Assembly: GCF_900544955.1 (NCBI RefSeq)
Contig: NZ_UQXD01000021.1
Location: forward strand, 1-40,206
Length of the DNA: 40,206 nt
Direction: 5' to 3'
Source: an uncultured Oscillibacter sp.
GTDB taxonomy: Bacteria > Bacillota > Clostridia > Oscillospirales > Oscillospiraceae
Part shown: one piece after another, positions 7,166-14,472 of the stretch
Numbering within the stretch: position 1 is the first letter of the stretch
Layout of the letters: each line of letters opens with the position of its first letter
Program-made: the position numbers and the translations under genes
The notes under the pieces: generated by a model
The model's input: only the letters and a program-made list of their open reading frames with translations
Told to the model about the DNA's origin: nothing
The model's database searches: none

Positions 7166-7648
7166 TTAGCCTCTGCGGTAGTTGGCCGCCGCCCGGAGGT
7201 ACTCCTCCATGGAGGCCCGGTTGCTCTCGATCTCCGCCTCTGTCAGGGGGCGGGCCACCTTGGCGGGGCTGCCCAGGAGCATGGACCCGGCGGGGGCGTC
7301 CATTTTGCCGGTGACCAGAGCCCCGGCGCCCACGATGCAGTCGTCCCCGATCCGGGCGCCGTTGAGCACCACCGCCCCCATGCCGATGAGCACGTTGTCC
7401 CCGATGGTGCAGCCGTGGACCACGGCGCCGTGGCCGATGGTGCAGCCCGCCCCCACGGTGGTGGTCTCGTGGAGCACGGCGTTGTCCTGGATGTTGGTGT
7501 TCTCGCCCACGGCGATGGCGCCGTCGTCCCCCCGGAGGACGGCGTTGTACCAGATGCTGACGCCCTTCCCCAGCGTCACGTCCCCCGCCACCACGGCGCC
7601 CTCGCAGATCAGGACGTCCTCATCGGAAACTCTCCGTTTATAAGCCAT
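7166..7648 (-). CDS. Gamma-carbonic anhydrase family protein (left-handed beta-helix)
   Basis: A 160-residue protein made of hexapeptide repeats (for example GAVVAG, GCTIGD, GMGAVV, GARIGD). The three metal-ligand histidines of the gamma-CA/YrdA/PaaY family are present: H60 (VLHETTT), H73 and H78 (IGHGAVVHGC). Such proteins are trimers with metal at the subunit boundary; some hydrate CO2 and many have no proven activity. The C-terminal GSPAKVARPLTEAEI is typical. It follows the M29 aminopeptidase by 21 bases and must share its transcript. Start is the ATG after GAGGGAGACCAT. The family is certain, the enzymatic activity is not. Confidence 0.93.
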   Translation of the reverse strand: MAYKRRVSDEDVLICEGAVVAGDVTLGKGVSIWYNAVLRGDDGAIAVGENTNIQDNAVLHETTTVGAGCTIGHGAVVHGCTIGDNVLIGMGAVVLNGARIGDDCIVGAGALVTGKMDAPAGSMLLGSPAKVARPLTEAEIESNRASMEEYLRAAANYRRG

Positions 7649-7669
7649 ATGGTCTCCCTCTTTCTCTCG

Positions 7670-8896
7670 TCAAATGGCAAAGTTGCCGTCTGTAAACACC
7701 GGAATTTCCCGGCCGTCCCGGGTGGTGCCCACGATGGAGAGGTCCGGCGTGCCCACCATGAAGTCCACGTGGGTGATGGAGTCGTTGAGGCCCCGGGCCT
7801 TCAGCTCCTCCTTGCTCATCTGCTGGCCGCCCTCCAGACAGGGGTACGCCTCGCCGAAGGCGATGTGGCAGGCGGCGTTTTCGTCGAACAGCGTGTTGTA
7901 GAACAGGATGTTCTGGTTGGAGATGGGGCTGTCGTAGGGCACCAGGGCCACCTCGCCGAAGTAGCAGGCGCCCTCGTCCACGCTGATGGCCCCTTTCAGG
8001 GCCTCCTCCCCCTTCTCCGCCCGGGCCTCCACGATTTTCCCCTCCCGCACCACAAAGCGGAACTTGTCGATGATGGTGCCGTCGTGGGCCAGGGGCATGG
8101 CGGAGTACACCACGCCGTTGACACCGGTTTTCAGGGGGGAGGTGAACAGCTCCTCCGTGGGGATGTTGGCAATATACGGCTGGCCGGAGAGGGTCACGTC
8201 GTCCCCCGCCTCCCAGATGTGGTCCTCCGGCAGCTCCACCGTCAAATCCGTGCCCAGGGCGTTGGTGTAGTGAAGGGAGCGGAAGCGCAGGTCGTTCATC
8301 TTCTTCATCCGGGCGTGGAGGGTGTCCAGATGGCGCCGCCACTTCTCCACGCAGGTGCCGTCCCCGTCGATGCGGACGGCGGCGAAGATGGCGTCCCACA
8401 GCTTCTCCATGGCCTCCCCGGCGGGCAGGCCGGGGAACACGGTCTCCGCCCAGCTGGGGATGGGGATGGAGGCGATGCACCAGGGGAAGCCGCTGCACAT
8501 CTGCAGCCGCTCAAAGTCCTTCAGCGCCTTGCCGCTGGCCTGCTGGGAGCGGACGATGCGCCGGTGGTCCACCCCCTTCAGATTCTCCGGGTCCGTGGCG
8601 GAGATGGCCAGATAGGCCGCCCCCTCCAGGGCGTGGTCGTTGAAAAAGCGGCTCCGCCACTCCGGCACGGTGTCGAACACCTCCTCCCCGGCGTAGAGGT
8701 ACTTCATCCGGGTCATGGCGTCGTCGCTCCAGTTCATCACCACTTCCACGCAGCCCACGGCGTAGGCCTCCTCCGCGCACATGCGGGCGAAGTAGGCGCA
8801 CTCCACCGGGGAGGAGATCACCAGCCGCTGCCCCTTCTGCACGTTCAGTCCCACCCGGACCAGCAGCCGGGCATATTCCTGTAATTTTTCCTGCAT
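7670..8896 (-). CDS. M29 family aminopeptidase (AmpS/PepS type)
   Basis: A 408-residue cytoplasmic metallo-aminopeptidase, full length for the family. The C-terminal catalytic part shows the expected two-metal ligands in NIPTEELFTSP, GEVALVP, CHIAFGEAYP and THVDFMVG. M29 enzymes release N-terminal residues from peptides and work as dimers with the active site enclosed. The N-terminal start MQEKLQEYARLLVRVGLNVQ is usual. A good promoter (8938-8966) lies 40-70 bases upstream and the gamma-CA gene follows in the same direction. Likely general peptide turnover. Confidence 0.95.
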   Translation of the reverse strand: MQEKLQEYARLLVRVGLNVQKGQRLVISSPVECAYFARMCAEEAYAVGCVEVVMNWSDDAMTRMKYLYAGEEVFDTVPEWRSRFFNDHALEGAAYLAISATDPENLKGVDHRRIVRSQQASGKALKDFERLQMCSGFPWCIASIPIPSWAETVFPGLPAGEAMEKLWDAIFAAVRIDGDGTCVEKWRRHLDTLHARMKKMNDLRFRSLHYTNALGTDLTVELPEDHIWEAGDDVTLSGQPYIANIPTEELFTSPLKTGVNGVVYSAMPLAHDGTIIDKFRFVVREGKIVEARAEKGEEALKGAISVDEGACYFGEVALVPYDSPISNQNILFYNTLFDENAACHIAFGEAYPCLEGGQQMSKEELKARGLNDSITHVDFMVGTPDLSIVGTTRDGREIPVFTDGNFAI

Positions 8897-8937
8897 TGTA
8901 TTATCCGTCCTTTCCGGTCTTTTTCCTAATATGTGCT

Positions 8938-8966
8938 ATTCTAGTGGATTTTACCGGAGATGTAAA
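8938..8966 (-). promoter_or_regulatory. Promoter of aminopeptidase / gamma-CA operon
   Basis: Read leftward: -35 TTTACA (8961-8966), 17-base spacer, -10 TAGAAT (8938-8943), in a locally AT-rich gap. Confidence 0.6.
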
Positions 8967-9013
8967 GAAAAGACCGTCAGGTTTCAAAAAACGTTCACGA
9001 TTGCAGGTAGAAA

Positions 9014-9045
9014 GCGGCGGGCCGGGGCAGTGCCCCGGCCCGCCG
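9014..9045 (-). terminator. Hairpin terminator after the BrkB/YihY gene
   Basis: An almost loop-free palindrome with 16-base arms (9014-9029 and 9030/9031-9045) rich in G and C, just after the stop of the membrane protein. Only TTT follows on the leftward strand, so termination may be partial. Confidence 0.6.
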
Positions 9046-9051
9046 CCCCCG

Positions 9052-9960
9052 TCACCCCTCCGCGCCGTCCTTGCGCAGGCTCATGATGGTGCCGTTCAGC
9101 TCCGCCCCCATGATGAGGAGCATGGCGCTCATATTCAGCCAGATCAGCAGCACGATGATGGCGCCGATGGACCCGTACAGCAGCGAGTAGTGGGCCACGT
9201 TTTCCACATACCAGCCGTACAGCCAGGAGAGGCCCAGCCACGCCGCCAGGGCCGCCAGGGTGCCGGGCCACAGGTTCCGCCAGGGCTGGCGGCCGTCCTG
9301 GGCCAGGGCGTAGAGAAAGAACAGGGCGAAGTAGCCCACCACCGCGACGATGGGAAAGCGCAGCCGGGCCCACAGCTCCGCCACGAACACCGGCAGGCGA
9401 AAGTGCGCCACCGCGTAGGCCAGCAGCCGGTCGCTGACGGTCATCAAAATCAGCGTCAGGGCGATGGTGGCAATCAGCAGCACCGTGTACAGCAGTGTCT
9501 TGCACAGGTGGCCCACCGGCGCCCTGGGCGGGCCCAGGTGGTAGGCCGTCCGCACGGAGCGCATCAGGGAGTTGGTGGCCCGCATGGGGAAGTAGATGGA
9601 GAAAAACAGCCCGAACAGCAGCAGCCGCAGGCTGGGGTTGGCCCCCACGTAGGTGAGGTACATCTCCACAAAGTCCACAATCTCCCGGGGCAGCAGCTCC
9701 CCCAGGGCCAGGAGGATGGCCGCCACGTCCAGGTGCAGCAGGCCCAGCAGGGCGCTGATGAAGATGAGGAAGGGGAAGATCATGAACAGCAGGTAAAAGG
9801 CCAGGGCGGCGCTGTGAATCCCCACGCTGTGGCGCAGGTAGCGCTGGACCATCAGGTAGATGCCCCGGAGGAAGGGGTTTTTCGGCAGCGGCGGAACATG
9901 CACGGGCGGCGCCTCCTCTCTGGTCTCATAGTATGCGCTCAAACGGCGGAAAAGCCTCAT
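9052..9960 (-). CDS. YihY/virulence factor BrkB family membrane protein
   Basis: A 302-residue protein with a short cytoplasmic N-terminus and six membrane helices. Family features visible: HSAALAFYLLFMIFPFLIF (AALAFY...F near the first helix), YGSIGAIIVLLIWLNMSAM, and LIMGAELNGTI close to the end. BrkB/YihY proteins are envelope proteins of unsettled function, once misannotated as RNase BN. The start is the ATG overlapping the stop of the ArsC-fold gene (ATGA), so translation is coupled. Longer readings come from another frame of the upstream gene. Confidence 0.88.
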   Translation of the reverse strand: MRLFRRLSAYYETREEAPPVHVPPLPKNPFLRGIYLMVQRYLRHSVGIHSAALAFYLLFMIFPFLIFISALLGLLHLDVAAILLALGELLPREIVDFVEMYLTYVGANPSLRLLLFGLFFSIYFPMRATNSLMRSVRTAYHLGPPRAPVGHLCKTLLYTVLLIATIALTLILMTVSDRLLAYAVAHFRLPVFVAELWARLRFPIVAVVGYFALFFLYALAQDGRQPWRNLWPGTLAALAAWLGLSWLYGWYVENVAHYSLLYGSIGAIIVLLIWLNMSAMLLIMGAELNGTIMSLRKDGAEG

Positions 9961-10292
9961 TCCCACCGGCTCCACACGTCCGGGCAGTAGCCCACGGTGG
10001 CCTCTTTGCCGTTGCGGACAATGGGGGTCTGGAACAGCTCCGGGTGCTCCAGCAGCTTCTCCTCCTGGGCGTCGGGGGTCAGGTAGGCCATGTACAGTGC
10101 CTCGTAGGCCCGGCAGTTGGTGTTCACCAGGGCGGCGAAGCCAACTTTCTGCTTGACGGACTGGTATTCCCGGGGGGATAATCCCTTTGAGGGCACATCG
10201 ATATACTGGTACTTGACGCGGCGCTCCTTGAACCACCGCTCCGCCTTCTTCGTGTCGAAGGATTTGGAGGAACCGAAAATCTGAATATTCAT
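9957..10292 (-). CDS. ArsC/Spx-fold protein lacking the catalytic cysteine
   Basis: A 111-residue thioredoxin-like protein of the arsenate reductase/YffB/Spx family. The N-terminal strand and helix read IQIFGSSKSFDTKKAERWF; in active relatives the residue before FDTKKAERF is cysteine (pattern KCFDTKKAERF), here serine (S11). The later FQTPIVRNGKEATVGY is the substrate/cis-Pro region of the family (TPIVR). No other cysteine replaces the nucleophile; the two present, in NTNCRAYE and GYCPDVW, are elsewhere. The loss suggests a non-redox role or decay of activity. RBS AAGGAG precedes the ATG. First gene of a two-gene unit with the BrkB-like protein, divergent from the sirtuin with only 38 bases between. 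Confidence 0.8.
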   Translation of the reverse strand: MNIQIFGSSKSFDTKKAERWFKERRVKYQYIDVPSKGLSPREYQSVKQKVGFAALVNTNCRAYEALYMAYLTPDAQEEKLLEHPELFQTPIVRNGKEATVGYCPDVWSRWE

Positions 10293-10330
10293 AAGCGTCT
10301 CCTTGCAGGGCTGAAATGGAGGGATTTTAC

Positions 10331-11047
10331 ATGACAGAGGATATCGCGCGGCTGAAGGAGCTGGCGGACAGCTCCCGGCGCATCGTGTTCTTCGGCGGCG
10401 CCGGGGTCTCCACCGAGTCCGGCATTCCGGATTTCCGCAGCACCGGCGGGCTGTACCATCAGGAGTGGAACTACCCGCCTGAAGTGATTTTAAGCCATAC
10501 CTTTTACGAAAGCAACCCCGAAGAATTTTTTCGCTTCTACCGGGCCAAGCTCCTCTCCCCCGACGCCAGGCCCAATCCCGCCCACTACAAGCTGGCCCAG
10601 TGGGAGCGGGAGGGGCGGCTCACCGCCGTCGTCACCCAGAACATCGACGGCCTCCACCAGGCCGCCGGCAGCCGCAGGGTGCTGGAGCTCCACGGCAGCG
10701 TCCACCGCAACCACTGCCAGCAGTGCGGGAAATTCTACGGCCTGGACTTCCTCCTCCACAGCCAGGGGGTGCCCCGGTGCGGCTGCGGCGGCACCGTGAA
10801 GCCCGACGTGGTGCTCTACGAGGAGGGGCTGGACCAGGGCATCCTGGATGCCGCCGTCCGGGCCATCGCGGAGGCGGACATGCTCATCATCGGCGGCACC
10901 TCCCTGAACGTCTATCCCGCCGCCGGCCTCATCAACTACTACCGCGGCCGCCGGCTGGTGCTGCTGAACAAGTCCGCCGTGGCCCGGGACCTGTCCGCAA
11001 ACCTGGTCATCACCCAGCCCATCGGCCAGGTGCTGTCCCAGCTCTGA
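10331..11047 (+). CDS. Sir2 family NAD-dependent protein deacylase
   Basis: A 238-residue sirtuin with GGAGVSTESGIPDFR (NAD binding, residues 22-36), TQNIDGLH (102-109), catalytic H121 in LHGSVH, the zinc cysteines C129/C132 and C150/C152, and the final nucleotide-binding GGTSLNVYPAAG. The enzyme removes acyl groups from lysines, using NAD+. The zinc spacing (C-X2-C, then C-X-C) agrees with the bacterial class. Start: ATG at 10331, which has GGAGGG 7 bases upstream; an ATG 15 bases earlier contains that ribosome site and is rejected. Ends 37 bases before a strong terminator. In anaerobes sirtuins often act on acyl-CoA-related enzymes; no such link is shown here. Confidence 0.95.
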   Translation: MTEDIARLKELADSSRRIVFFGGAGVSTESGIPDFRSTGGLYHQEWNYPPEVILSHTFYESNPEEFFRFYRAKLLSPDARPNPAHYKLAQWEREGRLTAVVTQNIDGLHQAAGSRRVLELHGSVHRNHCQQCGKFYGLDFLLHSQGVPRCGCGGTVKPDVVLYEEGLDQGILDAAVRAIAEADMLIIGGTSLNVYPAAGLINYYRGRRLVLLNKSAVARDLSANLVITQPIGQVLSQL

Positions 11048-11084
11048 AATCCCCGTCTTTGTGTAAAACGACAAATGTCCTCTG

Positions 11085-11122
11085 AAAAACGACGCCCTCC
11101 CGCCGGGGAGAGCGTCGTTTTT
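11085..11122 (+). terminator. Terminator of the sirtuin gene
   Basis: Arms AAAAACGACGC (11085-11095) and GCGTCGTTTTT (11112-11122) enclose a GC-rich inner stem. The T-run forms the 3' arm and the A-run the 5' arm, so it can act on both strands. Confidence 0.85.
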
Positions 11123-11208
11123 CACAAAGGCCGCCCTTTAAAATGCAAGTAAATTTTTTTCTCATGCAAATTTTGCGGAAATTTTTTGCTTTTTTCCGCA
11201 CTTTGCTC

Positions 11209-11237
11209 TTGAAAATGAAATTGCAAAGTGCTAATAT
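11209..11237 (+). promoter_or_regulatory. Citrate synthase promoter in an AT-rich island with dyads
   Basis: -35 TTGAAA (11209-11214), 17-base spacer, -10 TAATAT (11232-11237). A dyad AGTGC-N7-GCACT covers the -10 box. A second inverted repeat, TGCGGAAA (11174-11181) with TTTCCGCA (11193-11200), is just upstream of -35. Both are candidate regulator sites. The region 11130-11230 is strikingly AT-rich for this genome. Confidence 0.6.
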
Positions 11238-11281
11238 TGCACTACTACCGACGCAGGCCGTCGCTGAAAGGAGCCCCCGCC

Positions 11282-12667
11282 ATGATTTGGAAAGAGAACC
11301 GGGAGAACGCCTACTGTGAGATCACCCCCGCCATTCTGGCCCTGAAAGAACAGTGGGAGAAGAAGAACTTCATTGATCCCCGGCTGTATAAGGAGTACAA
11401 CGTGAAGCGGGGCCTCCGGGACGAGGACGGCCGCGGCGTTTTGACCGGGCTGACCCGGGTGGCGGAGATCCAGTCCTACACCGTCACCAGCGAGGGCGGC
11501 AGCGAGCACATCTCCCCCGCCGACGGCGTGCTGTACTACCGGGGCATCGACGTGCGGGACATCGTGCGGGGGTCCGCCCGCCGGGGCCGCTTCGCCTTTG
11601 AGGAGGCCACCTACCTGCTGCTGTTCGGCGAGCTGCCCACGGAGGACCAGCTCCAGGACTTCTGCGTGCAGCTGGCCTCCTACCGGACCCTGCCCACCAA
11701 CTTCTTCCGGGACGTCATCATGAAGGCCCCGCCCCGGGATCTGATGAACACCATGCAGCGGGCGCTTTTGACCCTGTTCTGCTACGACGACAAGCCCAAC
11801 GACATCGGCCTGGAAAACGTGCTGCGCCAGTGCCTCCAGCTGACCAGCAACATGCCCGTCCTGGCCATCTACGCCTATCAGGCCTGGCGGTACAGCCAGG
11901 GGGAGAGCCTCTTCATCCACGTGCCCCAGCCGGAGCTCTCCACCGCGGAGAACTTCCTGCGGATGCTGCGGGAGGACCGGAGCTACACGGAGCTGGAGGC
12001 CCGGACTCTGGACGTGGCCCTGGTGCTCCACGCGGACCACGGCGGCGGCAACAACTCCACCTTCACCAACCACGTGGTCACCTCCTCCGGCACGGACACC
12101 TACTCCGCCATCGCCGCGGCCATGTCCTCCCTGAAGGGCCCCCGCCACGGCGGCGCCAACAGCAAGGTCATGGCCATGATGGACGACATCAAGCTCCACG
12201 TGAAGGACTGGGCGGATGAGGACTGCGTGGCAGACTACCTGACCCGCCTGCTGGATAAGGAGGCCTTCGACCGCAGCGGCCTGATCTACGGCCTGGGCCA
12301 CGCGGTCTACACCCGGACGGACCCCCGGTGCGAGGTGTTCCGGGAGTACGTGCACCATCTGGCGGCGGAAAAGGGCCGGGAGCAGGAGCTGGGCCTGTAC
12401 GCCAACGTGGAGAAAATCGGCAAGGCCCTCCTGATGGAGCGCCAGCACAAGACCGCCCTCTCCACCAACATCGACTTTTACAGCGGCTTCGTCTACGAGA
12501 TGCTGGGCCTGCCCATGGAGCTGTACACCCCCCTCTTCGCCGTGGCCCGCATCTCCGGCTGGAGCGCCCACCGCATGGAGGAGCTGACCTCCGGCGGCAA
12601 GCTGATCCGGCCCCGGTACGAGTGCGTGGAGGAGCACCGCTCCTACGTCCCCACCGACCACCGCTGA
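11282..12667 (+). CDS. gltA: Citrate (Si)-synthase
   Basis: A 461-residue enzyme that condenses acetyl-CoA with oxaloacetate. Catalytic residues are H250/H253 (LHADHGGGNNS), H289 (GPRHGGAN) and D398 (TNIDFYSG). The N-terminus MIWKENRENAYCEITPAI is longer than in the short Bacillus CitZ form and matches the clostridial citrate/2-methylcitrate synthase group, so methylcitrate activity is possible. Start: ATG at 11282, with AAAGGAG 8 bases upstream. It is a single-gene unit between its promoter (11209-11237) and terminator (12677-12715). Its presence suggests an oxidative branch towards 2-oxoglutarate and glutamate; no aconitase or isocitrate dehydrogenase gene is in the window. Confidence 0.95.
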   Translation: MIWKENRENAYCEITPAILALKEQWEKKNFIDPRLYKEYNVKRGLRDEDGRGVLTGLTRVAEIQSYTVTSEGGSEHISPADGVLYYRGIDVRDIVRGSARRGRFAFEEATYLLLFGELPTEDQLQDFCVQLASYRTLPTNFFRDVIMKAPPRDLMNTMQRALLTLFCYDDKPNDIGLENVLRQCLQLTSNMPVLAIYAYQAWRYSQGESLFIHVPQPELSTAENFLRMLREDRSYTELEARTLDVALVLHADHGGGNNSTFTNHVVTSSGTDTYSAIAAAMSSLKGPRHGGANSKVMAMMDDIKLHVKDWADEDCVADYLTRLLDKEAFDRSGLIYGLGHAVYTRTDPRCEVFREYVHHLAAEKGREQELGLYANVEKIGKALLMERQHKTALSTNIDFYSGFVYEMLGLPMELYTPLFAVARISGWSAHRMEELTSGGKLIRPRYECVEEHRSYVPTDHR

Positions 12668-12676
12668 ACGCCCCCT

Positions 12677-12715
12677 CCCCTGCCGGAGCCCCCTCGCCGG
12701 CAGGGGAAAATTTTT
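12677..12715 (+). terminator. Terminator of citrate synthase
   Basis: Arms CCCCTGCCGG (12677-12686) and CCGGCAGGGG (12697-12706) with a 10-base loop, followed by AAAATTTTT. Confidence 0.85.
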
Positions 12716-12734
12716 GAAAAAGCGAAAATTATGG

Positions 12735-12763
12735 TTGACATTGTTTGGAGTTCTGGCTATAAT
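12735..12763 (+). promoter_or_regulatory. Consensus promoter of the tRNA-Leu pair
   Basis: Perfect TTGACA (12735-12740), 17-base spacer and perfect TATAAT (12758-12763), 34 bases before the first tRNA. This strength is normal for stable RNA. Confidence 0.9.
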
Positions 12764-12796
12764 AATCAAGCAGTCTTTTCTGGGGAACTTCGATTT

Positions 12797-12883
12797 GCGG
12801 CTGTGCTGGAACTGGTAGACAGGCCAGCTTGAGGTGCTGGTGTCCGAATCGACGTGTGGGTTCAAATCCCGTCAGCCGCACCA
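12797..12883 (+). tRNA. tRNA-Leu (anticodon GAG)
   Basis: Acceptor arms GCGGCTG and CAGCCGC pair; the D-loop region reads TGGTAGACAGGCC; the anticodon stem CCAGC/GCTGG holds loop TTGAGGT with anticodon GAG; there is a long class II variable arm; the T-arm is GGGTTCAAATCCC; CCA is encoded. It reads CTC/CTT codons. Confidence 0.95.
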
Positions 12884-12914
12884 GGTCCGTCCCGGAAACG
12901 GCCATCTGCTATAC

Positions 12915-13002
12915 GCGCGAGTGGTGGAATTGGCAGACTCGCTAGATTCAGGTTCTAGTGTCCATTACGGACGTGCGGGTTCAAGTCCCGCCTCGCGCAC
13001 CA
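12915..13002 (+). tRNA. tRNA-Leu (anticodon CAG)
   Basis: Acceptor arms GCGCGAG and CTCGCGC pair; anticodon stem CTAGA/TCTAG with loop TTCAGGT gives anticodon CAG; class II variable arm; T-arm GGGTTCAAGTCCC; CCA is encoded. It reads CTG, a very frequent codon in this GC-rich genome. Foreign-looking DNA begins right after its 3' end. Confidence 0.95.
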
Positions 13003-13006
13003 AGTT

Positions 13007-13054
13007 ATAAGCTACATTTTGACCTTGCAGTAGCGGGGCTGAGATGTAGCTTAT
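13007..13054. repeat. 11-bp inverted repeat after tRNA-Leu(CAG)
   Basis: ATAAGCTACAT (13007-13017) and ATGTAGCTTAT (13044-13054) are exact complements around 26 bases. Five bases past the tRNA, it may be a terminator for the tRNAs (without clear T-run) or a site of the degraded element. Confidence 0.55.
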
Positions 13055-13064
13055 GCTTTTGTAG

Positions 13065-13110
13065 AAACCTCCATGATATACTGAATCTTCAGTAATCATC
13101 ATGGAGGTTT
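13065..13110 (+). promoter_or_regulatory. Hairpin that would bury the recombinase ribosome site
   Basis: A perfect 13-bp inverted repeat, AAACCTCCATGAT (13065-13077) and its complement (13098-13110), ends just before the recombinase ATG. The GGAGG of the ribosome binding site is inside the 3' arm. Confidence 0.55.
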
Positions 13111-13114
13111 TGTC

Positions 13115-13973
13115 ATGTCTAAAAGAATTGATATACAGCAAGTAACGGTAAAAAAGCCACTCGTGGAACAGCCTCTTCGAGTTGCGGTTTACTGCCGAGT
13201 CAGTACCGATAGAGGAGAACAGCTTGGAAGTCTGGAAAAGGGCACCGGCTATCAGCAGATGATAAAAGATTGTAAGAATGGCACAACTGATTTGGTCTTG
13301 GCCAAGTCCATCAGCCGACTTGGCAGGGACACATTAACAACTATGAAAAGCTATAAGGCGACTAAGAAACATGAATATAGGCGTTTACTTTGAAGGCGGC
13401 GGATTCAATACGCAAACCACCAACGAGAGCATCATCGATCAATATGCCACACTGGCCTAAGCAGAGAGCCAGTCCCACAGTGATAATGGGAAGTTCGGGA
13501 TGCGCCGCCGGATGGAGAGCGGCAGGACGCTCCTCAACCACACGCAGTTCCTCGGCTATACGAAAGGCGGAGACGGGGAACTGAAAATCGTCCCGGAGGA
13601 AGCGGAGCTCGTTAGAAAAATTTTTGAGCCATACGTTCAAGGGAACGGAGTCCGGAAGATCAAGAAGTATTTGGAGTCGCACGGCATCAATACTGTTACG
13701 GGCAAAACTGAGTGGAGCACCTCTACCATTGACCGGATGCTGAGTGACGAGAAGTATATCGGCCAAGTGCTGATGCAAAAGACCAACACGCCGGATTTCC
13801 TTGCCGGCAGACAGGTAAAGAACCAAGGCCAGCTTGCAAAGTATTTGGTGGAAGATGCGCATGAACCTATTATTGATAAAGAGACATTCGAAAAGGTGCA
13901 GAGAATGAACGGGCAAATCAAAAAGCAGGAGCAATGCGGGGAAGCCAAAGTGACTCGGTCGATGATTCTTTAA
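13115..13973 (+). pseudogene. Degenerate large serine recombinase
   Basis: The start MSKRIDIQQVTVKKPL and RVAVYCRVSTDRGEQLGSLE are the resolvase-type N-terminus with catalytic serine (CRVST). The reading then jumps to YQQMIKDCKNGTTDLVLAKS, so about 40 codons of the catalytic domain are deleted near 13240. SRLGRDTLTTMKSY follows, then a one-base shift near 13355 moves the homology into the frame of NIGVYFEGGGFNTQ, a TAA at 13458-13460 interrupts it, and the recombinase domain continues as KFGMRRRMESGRTL to SMIL. The C-terminal zinc ribbon and coiled coil are missing. About 280 residues remain of some 500. GC content is visibly lower than in neighbours. It is dead, and its place beside a tRNA suggests a lost mobile element. 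Confidence 0.9.
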
Positions 13974-14020
13974 TCACAATTTGTTGTCCTTTATAGGGCT
14001 TCAACAAAAGCACAAAAGGT

Positions 14021-14110
14021 TCATTTCCCGACTTGATAAAGCGCCGCCAGCTCCTGAATATATTCCACAAAATCCTTTCGGAACGACTCCGGCCCCAGAC
14101 ACTTGCAATC
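14021..14110 (-). pseudogene. Possible C-terminal scrap of a WYL-type regulator
   Basis: The leftward frame reads CKCLGPESFRKDFVEYIQEL then AALYQVGK and a stop. This resembles the tail of WYL-domain regulators (LGPE..R....E...LAALY). A stop lies a few codons upstream, so only a fragment remains. The rest of 13974-14234 shows no gene I can support. Confidence 0.3.
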
Positions 14111-14234
14111 GGATTGGCGTTGATTTCATGATGGTTCAGACGGCAGGCATATTCAGAGGTGCCTCACAGGAAGGTATGGCTATATGTGGAGCACATGGCC
14201 TTATTAACGCCTCGTAAAGGGTTTGCAAAAGCTG

Positions 14235-14264
14235 TTGACACACAGGCCGTCCATCCCTTATACT
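14235..14264 (+). promoter_or_regulatory. Promoter upstream of the P-type ATPase leader
   Basis: -35 TTGACA (14235-14240), 18-base spacer, -10 TATACT (14259-14264). It would give a leader of about 200 bases before the ATPase start. Confidence 0.6.
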
Positions 14265-14299
14265 CTGAGCCACTACAGTATCAAGAGAGGAAACTGACT

Positions 14300-14365
14300 A
14301 TGGAAGCCGACGCCGACAGCAACGACGCCGACCGAAGTTCCAATTTCATATTCCAGGATACATAA
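14300..14365 (+). CDS. Possible leader peptide (21 aa) ahead of the ATPase
   Basis: The frame reads MEADADSNDADRSSNFIFQD plus T and stop. GAGAGG lies 9 bases before the ATG. It is rich in acidic residues (six D/E in the first eleven), which in principle could bind metal or slow ribosomes. It stops one base before a terminator-like hairpin. This position, not homology, is the evidence. Confidence 0.35.
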   Translation: MEADADSNDADRSSNFIFQDT

Positions 14366-14366
14366 G

Positions 14367-14419
14367 AGACATAACCTGCGCCCTTGGCATCAGTTTCGGG
14401 CAGCGGGCTATGTCTTTTT
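14367..14419 (+). terminator. Terminator-like hairpin in the ATPase leader (possible attenuator)
   Basis: Outer arms AGACATA (14367-14373) and TATGTCT (14409-14415), an inner GCCC/GGGC pairing, then TTTT. It lies between promoter 14235-14264 and the ATPase start at 14473, so readthrough must occur for expression. Confidence 0.55.
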
Positions 14420-14472
14420 GTGTTTCCTGTTCACCATAAAATCGAAATTTTTGAAAGGAGTGACTGTCCTAC

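Noticed and set aside
13115..13973. Programmed frameshifting to make an intact recombinase
   Set aside because: No slippery site, and the large deletion in the catalytic domain and the in-frame TAA cannot be repaired by one shift.
14159..14365. A 68-codon frame between recombinase remnant and ATPase
   Set aside because: The promoter at 14235-14264 lies inside it and it has no family features; only its last 21 codons have a plausible start.
12977..14472. Direct repeat of the tRNA-Leu 3' end as an attachment-site pair
   Set aside because: I looked for a second copy of GGGTTCAAGTCCCGCC downstream and saw none in the window; large serine recombinases do not usually use tRNA ends either.
14235..14472. 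yybP-ykoY manganese riboswitch before the P-type ATPase
   Set aside because: The conserved core sequences of that class are not visible; only a terminator-like hairpin is present.
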